A DNA stretch of 15,937 nt, taken from DATLHO01 sp035539855. GTDB lineage: Bacteria > Bacteroidota > Ignavibacteria > OLB7. Shown here one piece after another: positions 7,451 through 14,072 of this stretch. The notes below the pieces were generated by a model that saw only the letters and a program-made list of their open reading frames with translations, had not been told where the DNA came from and did no database searches. Within the stretch, counting starts at the first letter, position 1; every line of letters starts with the position of its first letter. The position numbers were made by a program, and so were the translations under genes. Where the stretch lies: the NCBI GenBank assembly GCA_035539855.1, contig DATLHO010000180.1, positions 1 through 15,937 of the forward strand, read 5' to 3'.

Positions 7451-8713
7451 ATGACCATGTACACGTTTGCCCGTTCCATGGCCGGCGCACTTGCCGCTTG
7501 CGTTCTCACAGCCGGTGTGCTGACGGGATGCTCCGACAACGCGGCGAGCCCGCTTCCGCCGGACACCGATCCGCTCGGAAACAACGCGACGATCCAGACC
7601 AGCGATCCCGTCTCGCCCCAGGAGGCCAACGACGTTCGCAACAACGTTCGCAAGAACGCCGACGACTCGATCGCGGTGCAGCCCGACGAGGCCGCCGAGA
7701 CCGCCCGCAAGGAGTATCCGAACGCCGAAGTCTACAGCGTCAACCTCGACTACGATCGTGACTCGGTCAACTACGAGTGCATCGTCAAGTCGGGCGGCAA
7801 GTACTACGTCGTCGTGATCGATCCGCAGACCGGCGAGGTCATCGACAAGGACGAGGTCGATGAGGACAAGGTCGCCTACATCACCGTGATCATCATCCGC
7901 CCGCAGACCGTCAAGGTCAAGGACGCGAAGGAGCGCGCGAAGAAGGTCGTCAACGGCGACTGTGTCGAGATCAACCTCGAGGAGGTCGACGGCCGCACGA
8001 CGTACGTTATCGTGATCCTGACGCAGGACAACCGCTACGTCACCGTGTACATCGACGCCGAGTCCGGCCGCGAGCGCAAGCTCAAGGATGACGGCAAGTG
8101 CAGCGAGGACGATGATGACGACGATGATGGTGACAAGCACAAGAACAAGCGCGGTCGCGGCCATTACCGCCACGGCAACGGCAAGGGCTACGGTCACAAG
8201 TACCATTGCCATTGCGAGTGCACCGACGACGACGGCCAGGAGATCCCGGACAGCCTCAACGTCATCAAGATCGACTCGGCCCGCTCGATCGTCCGCACGA
8301 TGGTCGACAGCACGACGATCAGCAACGTGAAGCTCGTCACCCAGGACACCGCGAACGTCTACTACGACGTCACGTTCAATCGCGACTCGAGCGTCTATCT
8401 CGTCCGCCTCGACGCGAAGACCGGACGGTTCATCTCCGCGACGCAGACCGGTGGTCGCTTCGATTCGACCTCGTACGAGTTCCGTCCGCCGGTGGTCAGC
8501 GATTCCTCGGGCACCGACACCCTGGTCGCGCTCAGCGTCGCACGCACCGCGGCGACGGCCCAGGTCATCGGACCGGTGATCGGCTGGAAGCTGGAGTTCG
8601 ACACGACGGAGAACAAGTGGGTGTACACCTTCACGATTCGTGAGACCGCAACGAACACCGAGAAGAAGGTTCTCGTCGATGCGGTGACCGGAGTCTACAT
8701 CCGGACGATCTAG
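7451..8713 (+). CDS. Lipoprotein with four PepSY-like repeats and an Asp/His/Cys-rich linker
   Basis: 420 residues from the ATG at 7451; a second ATG at 7457 is possible. Residues 1-26 are a lipoprotein signal ending in lipobox LTGC, with Cys27 as the lipidated residue. PepSY-like units lie at about 78-140 (ARKEYPNAEVYSVNLDY ... VVVIDPQTGEVID), 158-215 (YVTVYIDAESGRE), 273-330 (YLVRLDAKTGRFISA) and 359-420 (KVLVDAVTGVYIRTI). Each has a helix, strands and a final D-x-x-T/S-G turn. Between units 2 and 3 (about 217-262) lie seven consecutive Asp (220-226), scattered His (230, 238, 241, 249), the H-C-H-C-E-C motif (252-257) and another Asp run. PepSY domains are found in peptidase inhibitors/propeptides and YpeB-like envelope proteins. 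The linker looks metal-binding by composition, which is inference. No Shine-Dalgarno sequence precedes the start. A strong terminator follows. Confidence 0.85.
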   Translation: MTMYTFARSMAGALAACVLTAGVLTGCSDNAASPLPPDTDPLGNNATIQTSDPVSPQEANDVRNNVRKNADDSIAVQPDEAAETARKEYPNAEVYSVNLDYDRDSVNYECIVKSGGKYYVVVIDPQTGEVIDKDEVDEDKVAYITVIIIRPQTVKVKDAKERAKKVVNGDCVEINLEEVDGRTTYVIVILTQDNRYVTVYIDAESGRERKLKDDGKCSEDDDDDDDGDKHKNKRGRGHYRHGNGKGYGHKYHCHCECTDDDGQEIPDSLNVIKIDSARSIVRTMVDSTTISNVKLVTQDTANVYYDVTFNRDSSVYLVRLDAKTGRFISATQTGGRFDSTSYEFRPPVVSDSSGTDTLVALSVARTAATAQVIGPVIGWKLEFDTTENKWVYTFTIRETATNTEKKVLVDAVTGVYIRTI

Positions 8714-8738
8714 GGCCGCATCGCCGGCCGCAGCAAAG

Positions 8739-8783
8739 GAGCGAGGCCGTCGTGGACATCCACGGCGGCCTCGCTCGCGTTTG
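8739..8783 (+). terminator. Strong intrinsic terminator after the lipoprotein gene
   Basis: An 18-bp stem, GAGCGAGGCCGTCGTGGA (8739-8756) with TCCACGGCGGCCTCGCTC (8759-8776), has a single T-G wobble and almost no loop, so the innermost pairs must open. It is followed by GCGTTT. It begins 26 bases after the stop codon. It is the best-formed ordinary terminator in the window and separates the lipoprotein gene from psd. Confidence 0.85.
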
Positions 8784-8874
8784 CGCCTGTGGCTCGGCGA
8801 TTGAAGACAGTAGCACGAGCCGCCTCTCGGCGCTTTTTCGTACTATTGACGCCCTGTCCACTATTTCCGTCACA

Positions 8875-9534
8875 ATGAAGCTGACCAGGTACGGAACCGA
8901 CGTCATCGTTGTCACGCTGCTGCTGGCCCTTGGCCTGTTCGTGGCGGGCATGTTCGTCGATATCCTCGCTCTTCGAATCCTTCTGATTCTGCTCGCGGTC
9001 CTGCTCGCGGCCTTCACCCTCTACTTCTTCCGCGACCCGGAACGGGTGATTCCCGGCGAAAGCGACGGAATCGTCCTCTCTCCGGCCGACGGCAAGGTCG
9101 TCGTCATCCGCGACGTCGTCGATGACGAGTACCTCAAGGCGCCGGCGAAGCAGATCTCGATCTTTCTGTCGCCGCTCAACGTGCACGTCAACCGTGCGCC
9201 AATTTCCGGCACGGTCGAGCACTTCATCTACAACACCGGCCAGTTCGTCGCCGCCTTCCACGACAAGGCCTCCGAGCTCAACGAGCGCACGCACATCGGC
9301 ATCACCAACGGCCGCTTCCGGGTGCTGACCAAGCAGATCGCCGGCGCGATCGCGCGGCGCATCGTCTGTCCGATCAAGGTCGGCGACACGCTGTCGATCG
9401 GCGAGCGCTTCGGCATGATCAAGTTCGGGAGCCGGACCGACATCATCGTTCCCGCCGAAATGGTCGTCGACGTCCAGCTCGGCCAGATGGTCGTCGGCGG
9501 CGAGACGGTGCTGTGTCATCTACCCAACGCCTGA
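8875..9534 (+). CDS. psd: Phosphatidylserine decarboxylase, short (archaeal-type) family
   Basis: 219 residues from the ATG at 8875, the usual length for the short Psd family. An upstream in-frame ATG (8752) lies within the terminator hairpin and is rejected. Two hydrophobic segments (about 9-45) anchor the protein. They are followed by YFFRDPERVIPGESDGIVLSPADGKVV, the SPLNVHVNRAPISG block and the self-cleavage site KFGSRTDI. Cleavage between Gly185 and Ser186 should yield a pyruvoyl-bearing alpha chain of about 34 residues, as in this family. The enzyme converts phosphatidylserine to phosphatidylethanolamine at the inner membrane. It is followed after 48 bases by pssA, which makes its substrate, so the pair is probably an operon. 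No Shine-Dalgarno sequence is visible. Confidence 0.95.
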   Translation: MKLTRYGTDVIVVTLLLALGLFVAGMFVDILALRILLILLAVLLAAFTLYFFRDPERVIPGESDGIVLSPADGKVVVIRDVVDDEYLKAPAKQISIFLSPLNVHVNRAPISGTVEHFIYNTGQFVAAFHDKASELNERTHIGITNGRFRVLTKQIAGAIARRIVCPIKVGDTLSIGERFGMIKFGSRTDIIVPAEMVVDVQLGQMVVGGETVLCHLPNA

Positions 9535-9570
9535 CGTGACCAAAGCCCGCATCGATACGTCGGGAACCCG

Positions 9571-9576
9571 GGAGGT
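9571..9576 (+). promoter_or_regulatory. Shine-Dalgarno sequence that fixes the GTG start of pssA
   Basis: GGAGGT lies six bases before the GTG at 9583. No other start in this frame has such support, and the encoded N-terminus fits the family. Confidence 0.8.
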
Positions 9577-9582
9577 GGCGTA

Positions 9583-10341
9583 GTGCCGATCCGCGTGACA
9601 CGCTCGGTGATTCCGAGCCTCTTCACGACGATGAACCTCTTCAGCGGGTTCTTCGCCATCGTCCAGGCATCGCTCGGCGAGTATCCGACCGCAGCGTGGC
9701 TGATCGTGCTCGGCGGCATCTTCGACGCGCTCGACGGCGCGATGGCGCGGCTGACGAAGTCGAGCTCGGAGTTCGGCGTCGAGCTCGACTCCCTCGCCGA
9801 CGTCGTGACCTTCGGCACCGCCCCGTCGTTCCTGCTGTGGGCGGCGTTCTTCCGTGATTGGGGCGCCATCGGCGTGGTGATCGCCGCGCTGCCGGCAATC
9901 GCCGGCTCGCTGCGTCTGGCACGCTTCAACGTCCAGCTCGTCGGCTTCGACAAGGACTACTTCGTCGGTTGTCCGATCCCGACCGCCGCGATCGTCATCA
10001 TCAGCTACCTCGTCTTCTTCCACCTGCCGCCCGATTCGTTCGTGCCGGCCGCGATGAAGCCGGCGCTGCTGGCCACGATCACCATCGGCGTCTCAGCGCT
10101 GATGGTCTCGACGATCCGCTACGACACCCTGCCCGGCTTCAGTCTCGGCGCGATCAAGGCCCAGCCCGTCAAGAGCGCCGCGGTGATCCTCGGCCTGGTG
10201 ATCTGCATCGCGACGCAGGGATGGGCGATCTTCCCCGTGCTCGCACTGTATTTGGTCTTCGGCATCGTCCGCCAGATCGTCGCGATGATGCGCGCGGGCC
10301 ACGAGGTCGTGCCCGCCGACGACGATGCCTTCGACGTCTGA
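9583..10341 (+). CDS. pssA: CDP-diacylglycerol-serine O-phosphatidyltransferase
   Basis: 252 residues with a GTG start. The CDP-alcohol phosphotransferase signature D-x2-D-G-x2-A-R-x8-G-x3-D-x3-D is complete (Asp48, Asp51, Gly52, Arg56, Gly65, Asp69, Asp73), and the preceding PSLFTTMNLFSGF is typical of PssA. Several membrane helices follow, consistent with an integral inner-membrane enzyme. It transfers the phosphatidyl group from CDP-diacylglycerol to L-serine, giving phosphatidylserine for the upstream Psd. The linker LRLARFNVQ after the catalytic region is also family-like. It is likely co-transcribed and translated with psd. Confidence 0.95.
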   Translation: MPIRVTRSVIPSLFTTMNLFSGFFAIVQASLGEYPTAAWLIVLGGIFDALDGAMARLTKSSSEFGVELDSLADVVTFGTAPSFLLWAAFFRDWGAIGVVIAALPAIAGSLRLARFNVQLVGFDKDYFVGCPIPTAAIVIISYLVFFHLPPDSFVPAAMKPALLATITIGVSALMVSTIRYDTLPGFSLGAIKAQPVKSAAVILGLVICIATQGWAIFPVLALYLVFGIVRQIVAMMRAGHEVVPADDDAFDV

Positions 10342-10370
10342 GTTCGTAGCACTTTTGAAAGCTTCATCCC

Positions 10371-10399
10371 TTTCCCTCCTCTGCCGAGACTCGTAGCTT
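10371..10399 (+). promoter_or_regulatory. Possible weak promoter of the purS operon
   Basis: The 96-base gap between pssA and purS is visibly more AT-rich than its surroundings. It contains TTTCCC (10371-10376), 17 bases, then TAGCTT (10394-10399), the same spacing and a similar -10 to the candidates at 1346 and 15710. The -35 match is poor. A leader of about 30 bases without a Shine-Dalgarno sequence would result. No purine riboswitch fold was recognised. Confidence 0.25.
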
Positions 10400-10437
10400 A
10401 CCTGATTAGTACACTTCACCAGCTCGGACACCATTCC

Positions 10438-10704
10438 ATGTTCAAGGCAGAAGTCAAGGTCATGCTCCGTCCGGCGATCCTCGACGTGCAGGGAAAGACC
10501 GTCGAAGGCTCGCTCCATTCGCTCGGGTACGAGGGAGTCGGGCACGTGCGCATCGGCAAGCACGTGACCTTCGAGATCGACGCGCCGACGCAGGAGGAGG
10601 CCGAGCGCATCGCGCACGAGGTCAGCAGCCGCGTGCTCAGCAACCCGGTGATGGAGAACTACGAGGTGTCGTTCGTCGGCGCGATCGAGGAGGTCGTGCG
10701 ATGA
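10438..10704 (+). CDS. purS: Phosphoribosylformylglycinamidine synthase, PurS subunit
   Basis: 88 residues, the normal PurS size. The sequence KAEVKVMLRPAILDVQGKTVEGSLHSLG and the GKHVTFEID segment match the family. PurS dimers bridge PurL and PurQ in the three-part FGAM synthase, which converts FGAR to FGAM in purine synthesis and channels ammonia. The stop overlaps the purQ start by four bases (ATGA), a standard translational coupling. purL is not in the window. No Shine-Dalgarno sequence precedes the start. Confidence 0.95.
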   Translation: MFKAEVKVMLRPAILDVQGKTVEGSLHSLGYEGVGHVRIGKHVTFEIDAPTQEEAERIAHEVSSRVLSNPVMENYEVSFVGAIEEVVR

Positions 10705-11402
10705 AGATCGGAGTCGTCGTCTTCCCCGGATCGAACTGCGATCACGACGCGTTCTACGCCCTGAAAAACGAGATCGGCGTCGACACGGTGCTGCTGTTCC
10801 ACAAGGAGCACGACCTGCAGGATGTCGACGCGGTGGTGCTGCCGGGCGGCTTCAGCTACGGCGACTACCTCCGCTGCGGCGCCATCGCGCGGTTCTCGCC
10901 GATCATGAACGAGGTCGTCGCCTTCGCGAAGTCGGGCGGACCGGTCATCGGCATCTGCAACGGCTTCCAGGTGCTCACCGAGGCGGGCCTGCTGCCGGGC
11001 GCGCTGCTACGCAACCGCGACCTGCGCTTCATCTCGAAGCACATCCACATGAAGGCCGTCAACACCTCGACGATGTTCACCTCGTCGATCGAGCCGGGCG
11101 CGGTTCTTCGCATCCCGATCGCCCACGGCGAAGGCAACTACTACGCCGATCCCGAGGTGCTCGACGAGCTTCGGTCGAACGATCGGATCGTCTTCCAGTA
11201 CTGCGACGAGTCGGGCAACGTGACGCCCGAGGCCAATCCGAACGGATCGCAATTGAACATCGCGGGCATCGTCAATCGGGAAGGGAACGTCCTCGGCCTG
11301 ATGCCCCACCCGGAGCGCGCCTGCAGCGGCGCTCTTGGCTCGATCGACGGTCGTGGTATCTTTGAATCGCTGGTCCGATCGCTCGAGATCGCAGCCGGGT
11401 AG
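10701..11402 (+). CDS. purQ: Phosphoribosylformylglycinamidine synthase, glutaminase subunit PurQ
   Basis: 233 residues. It is a class I glutamine amidotransferase that hydrolyses glutamine to supply ammonia to PurL. The nucleophile Cys86 lies in VIGICNGFQVL, and the His203/Glu205 pair in GLMPHPER. The N-terminal VVVFPGSNCDHDAF is diagnostic of PurQ. AGGAGGT (10688-10694), six bases before the ATG and within purS, is a strong ribosome site. Nothing is missing and the length is normal. The following gene starts 38 bases later, with no terminator between. Confidence 0.96.
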   Translation: MKIGVVVFPGSNCDHDAFYALKNEIGVDTVLLFHKEHDLQDVDAVVLPGGFSYGDYLRCGAIARFSPIMNEVVAFAKSGGPVIGICNGFQVLTEAGLLPGALLRNRDLRFISKHIHMKAVNTSTMFTSSIEPGAVLRIPIAHGEGNYYADPEVLDELRSNDRIVFQYCDESGNVTPEANPNGSQLNIAGIVNREGNVLGLMPHPERACSGALGSIDGRGIFESLVRSLEIAAG

Positions 11403-11440
11403 GCTCGACCGTACTCAACAAATCTTCGCAGGTGCCCGCC

Positions 11441-11746
11441 ATGTCACTCGGCCCAATGGAAATCACGCTGATCGTGCTCGTGCTGCTGCTCCTGTTCGGT
11501 GGCCGCAAGATCCCCGAGCTGATGCGCGGTCTGGGTACCGGTATGAAGGAATTCAAGAAGGCGACGAACACCGAGGAGGAGATCGAGGTCAAGCGCACCG
11601 AGCGCCCCGACGATCGCCGTCTCGATGATCGCCGCGACGATCGCTTCATCGACGACGCTCGCGACGACCGTCGCATGGACGAGCGGCGCACCGCCGATCC
11701 CCGCGTCGGTGATGTCCGCCCCGGCGGCGTCCGCCCGGTCGAGTAA
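11441..11746 (+). CDS. tatA: TatA/TatE-family twin-arginine translocase subunit with a Asp/Arg-rich tail
   Basis: 101 residues from the ATG at 11441; an in-frame GTG at 11432 would add three residues. A short polar N-terminus with Glu7 leads into one membrane helix (ITLIVLVLLLLF), then the hinge GGRKIPELMRGLGTGMKEFKKA and an amphipathic helix, the canonical TatA plan. The tail (about 48-101) is unusual: a run of DDRR, RDDR and DERR-like units ending Pro/Gly/Val-rich. TatA multimers form the pore for folded proteins with twin-arginine signals, with TatC as receptor; tatC is not here. The gene sits between purQ and a second tatA, 42 bases upstream of the latter. Confidence 0.9.
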   Translation: MSLGPMEITLIVLVLLLLFGGRKIPELMRGLGTGMKEFKKATNTEEEIEVKRTERPDDRRLDDRRDDRFIDDARDDRRMDERRTADPRVGDVRPGGVRPVE

Positions 11747-11788
11747 CATCCATCGCTTCGACGATCACTCTGCACCAGGAGATCGCCC

Positions 11789-12235
11789 ATGTTTGACCTT
11801 GGCGCCGGCGAGCTCGTTCTGATCGTCTTCGTCGTGCTGATTCTGTTCGGACCGAAGAAGCTCCCCGAACTGGCCCAGAGCCTCGGGCGCGGCATGCGTG
11901 AGTTCAAGCGCGCCCAGCGCGAGTTCACCGAACAGATCAACCAGGCCGTCAACGACGACCATTACAAGAAGAAGAGCGTCGCCGAGCGCGAGACACCGGC
12001 CGGCGCCGTCTCACGCGGCGGCTCCCGGCGCATCGCCGGCAGCCCCGATGACAGCGGCGCTCGCTCCGACGACAACGCCGGTCGCTCCGACGACAACGCC
12101 GCTCGCTCCGACGACACGCGCGCTGCGACGCCGACGGGCTATCCCATCGCCGGCACTCCTCCATCCGCCGCCGCGCCGCGTCCGGACGACGCATCGCCCT
12201 CGGGCACGACACCAGGCGGCGAGCCGAACCTTTAG
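11789..12235 (+). CDS. Second TatA-family (TatA/TatB-like) subunit with a Ser/Asp heptad-repeat tail
   Basis: 148 residues. AGGAG (11777-11781) lies seven bases before the ATG. The N-terminus FDLGAGELVLIVFVVLILFGPKKLPELAQSLGRGMREFKRA has the Glu8, single membrane helix, FGP hinge and amphipathic helix of the TatA/TatB family. The FGPKKLP hinge and longer helix make a TatB-like role possible, but the family split cannot be settled here. The C-terminal half is low-complexity, with four seven-residue units (SPDDSGA, RSDDNAG, RSDDNAA, RSDDTRA; about 85-112) and a Pro/Ala-rich end. Having two adjacent paralogues with different tails suggests division of labour. tatC is absent from the window. Confidence 0.88.
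   Translation: MFDLGAGELVLIVFVVLILFGPKKLPELAQSLGRGMREFKRAQREFTEQINQAVNDDHYKKKSVAERETPAGAVSRGGSRRIAGSPDDSGARSDDNAGRSDDNAARSDDTRAATPTGYPIAGTPPSAAAPRPDDASPSGTTPGGEPNL
12061..12123 (+). repeat. Three 21-bp tandem repeats inside the second tatA gene
   Basis: The units start at 12061, 12082 and 12103 and share TCGCTCCGACGACAAC. Units 1 and 2 differ at one base; unit 3 diverges at its end. A degenerate fourth unit precedes them. The period is a multiple of three, so copy-number change would keep the frame and only alter the length of the disordered tail. Confidence 0.8.
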
Positions 12236-12302
12236 AAACCGGGCGGCGCCGGTCACTCCCGTCGCACAGACTCCGAACGACACCGACCAATCCGACGACC
12301 CG

Positions 12303-13733
12303 ATGATGCCTTCGTATGGCGAGCTGCGACGCCGGCTCGATGCAGGTGACGCGACCTGCGTCTCGACCGTCGACGAATCGTTCCAGAAGATCGACGAAGG
12401 AAGGCACCTCAACGCCTTCCTTTCGTTGTTGGAGGAGCGCGCCCGCGAGCGCGCCGTCGCGATCGACGAGCGGCTGCGCTCCGGCACGGCCGGTCGTCTC
12501 GCCGGCATGACCGTCGCCATCAAGGACAACATCGCGATGAAGGGCGAGCAGCTCACGTGCGGATCGAAGATCCTCACGGGATTCCGCTCGCTCTACAGCG
12601 CGACCGCCGTCGAGCGCCTCGAGGCCGAGGACGCGATCGTCGTCGGCCGCACGAACATGGACGAGTTCGCGATGGGCTCGTCGAACGAGAACTCGTTCTT
12701 CGGCCCTGTCCTCAACCCTCTCGACACGACACGCGTGCCCGGAGGCTCCTCCGGCGGTTCTGGCGCCGCGGTCGCGGCCGGGATGTGCTACGGCTCGCTC
12801 GGCTCGGAGACCGGCGGCTCTGTGCGCCAGCCGGCGGCGTTTCTCGGCCTCGTCGGCGTCAAGCCGACGTACGGACGGGTCAGCCGGTACGGACTGGTGG
12901 CCTTCGCCTCGTCGCTCGATCAGATCAGCCCGTTCGCGCGCACGGTCCGCGACAGCGCGTTGATCCTGGAGACGATCGCCGGTCGCTGCGACAACGACGC
13001 GACGTCGAGTCCGACGCCGGTCGCGCGATGGTCGGAGGAACTCGACGCCGCCGATGTCCGCGGATTGCGTGTAGGACTGCCGCGCGAATACTTCATCGAG
13101 GGCATGCACCCATCGGTGATCGCCGCGATGGACGACGTGCGCCGCCGGCTCGTCGACGCGGGCGCGGAGGTCATCGAGGTGTCGCTGCCACACACCGAGT
13201 ACACGATCCCGACCTACTACGTCATCGCGACGGCGGAGGCGAGCTCGAACCTCGCGCGCTTCGATGGCGCGCGCTACGGGTATCGCTCGCCCGAAGCCAG
13301 GACGGTGCAGGAGATGTACGAGATGAGCCGCTCCGAGGGCTTCGGCGCCGAGGTCAAGCGCCGGATCATGCTCGGCACGTTCGTGCTGTCCAGCGGCTAC
13401 TACGACGCCTACTACCTCAAGGCGCAGCAGGTGCGCAATCTCATCCACCGCGACATGGATTCGGCGTTCGAGAAGGTCGACCTGCTGCTGTGTCCGACGA
13501 CGCCGACGCCGGCGTTTCGCCTCGGGGAGAAGACCGCCGATCCGATCTCGATGTATCTCAGCGACATCTTCACGGCGGCGGCGAATCTCGCCGGTGTGCC
13601 GGCGATCTCCGTCCCTGCCGGACGCGACAGCGAGACCGGCCTGCCGGTCGGCGTCCAGTTCATCGCGCGGAAGTTCGACGAAGCGGGGATGTTCCGCGCC
13701 GCCGCGTGGCTCGAGCGAGAGCTCGCGGCGTAG
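12303..13733 (+). CDS. gatA: Glutamyl/aspartyl-tRNA(Gln/Asn) amidotransferase subunit A
   Basis: 476 residues from ATG 12303; ATG 12306 is equally possible, and there is no Shine-Dalgarno sequence. The amidase signature is intact: Lys74 (VAIKDNIA), cis-Ser149 (GGSSGGSGAAVA) and nucleophile Ser173 (GSETGGSVRQPAAF). Its spacing equals that of characterised GatA proteins. GatA hydrolyses glutamine and passes ammonia to GatB, which converts mischarged Glu-tRNA(Gln) or Asp-tRNA(Asn). gatB and gatC are not here. The C-terminus (AWLERELAA) ends where other GatA proteins have a few more residues, and the stop codon is the first element of the 14-bp array that follows. It is codirectional with the tat genes, 67 bases downstream, and may be co-transcribed. 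Confidence 0.95.
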   Translation: MMPSYGELRRRLDAGDATCVSTVDESFQKIDEGRHLNAFLSLLEERARERAVAIDERLRSGTAGRLAGMTVAIKDNIAMKGEQLTCGSKILTGFRSLYSATAVERLEAEDAIVVGRTNMDEFAMGSSNENSFFGPVLNPLDTTRVPGGSSGGSGAAVAAGMCYGSLGSETGGSVRQPAAFLGLVGVKPTYGRVSRYGLVAFASSLDQISPFARTVRDSALILETIAGRCDNDATSSPTPVARWSEELDAADVRGLRVGLPREYFIEGMHPSVIAAMDDVRRRLVDAGAEVIEVSLPHTEYTIPTYYVIATAEASSNLARFDGARYGYRSPEARTVQEMYEMSRSEGFGAEVKRRIMLGTFVLSSGYYDAYYLKAQQVRNLIHRDMDSAFEKVDLLLCPTTPTPAFRLGEKTADPISMYLSDIFTAAANLAGVPAISVPAGRDSETGLPVGVQFIARKFDEAGMFRAAAWLERELAA

Positions 13734-13883
13734 TGCTCGCGGCGTAGCTCTCGCGGCGTAGCTCTCGCGGCGTAGTGCTCGCGGCGTAGCTCTCGCGGCA
13801 TAGCTCTCGCGGCGTAGTGCTCGCGGCGTCGTGCTCGCGGCGTAGCTCTCGCGGCATAGTGCTCGCGGCATAGTGCTCGCGGC
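13730..13883 (+). repeat. 14-bp tandem array, 11 clear copies, starting at the gatA stop codon
   Basis: The unit is GTAGTGCTCGCGGC or the variant GTAGCTCTCGCGGC, with an occasional G-to-A at position 1. Copies run without interruption from 13730. A degenerate unit precedes them inside the last gatA codons (13716-13729, 11 of 14 matching), and another follows at 13884. Variants fall in a TG-CT-CT pattern in units 1-3 and 4-6, so a 42-bp block was probably duplicated. Nearly every unit holds a TAG, and because 14 is not a multiple of three these fall in all frames. The copies are adjacent and the unit is very short, so this is not a CRISPR array. Confidence 0.9.
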
Positions 13884-13890
13884 ATGGCGC

Positions 13891-14072
13891 CCGCGACCGG
13901 TTTGCGGACAGCGCGCTGAAATATCCGGACACGCGTCGGCATCGCCGATCGCACGCGTAACTTCGCGCCGGGCCCGCCGCCGCCTCTTCAGCGCCCTCGC
14001 ATGCGATCACCGCGCTTCGCCGGCGCTCGAGAGGAGCATTCACCACCTGCCGATCGAATCAGGAGGAGAGCC
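13891..14072. other. Intergenic leader between the 14-bp array and the second exported protein
   Basis: No gene is recognised. The reading frame of the downstream gene extends up to 14001 but has no family features there. A TAACTT (13958-13963) could be a -10, without a convincing -35. AGGAGG at 14061-14066, six bases before the ATG at 14073, is a strong Shine-Dalgarno sequence and decides that start. Confidence 0.5.

Noticed and set aside
8752..8874. Earlier ATG for psd adding 41 residues
   Set aside because: It lies inside the terminator hairpin of the previous gene, and the extra residues have no family counterpart; the ATG at 8875 gives the normal Psd length.
8846..8875. TTGACG with TCACAA 18 bases later as the psd promoter
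   Set aside because: The would-be -10 overlaps the start codon and matches poorly; transcription would start inside the gene.
11898..12302. N-terminal extension of gatA overlapping the second tatA gene
   Set aside because: It is the out-of-frame shadow of the tatA tail; GatA homology begins at about 12303.
13730..13883. CRISPR array
   Set aside because: Units are 14 bp, directly adjacent and lack spacers; no cas gene is present.
13412..13954. Minus-strand frames through the 14-bp array encoding repeated AREHYAAR/RRESYAAR-like units
   Set aside because: The 14-residue periodicity is a by-product of three 14-bp units. The frames run over gatA antisense and have no start signal or recognisable fold.
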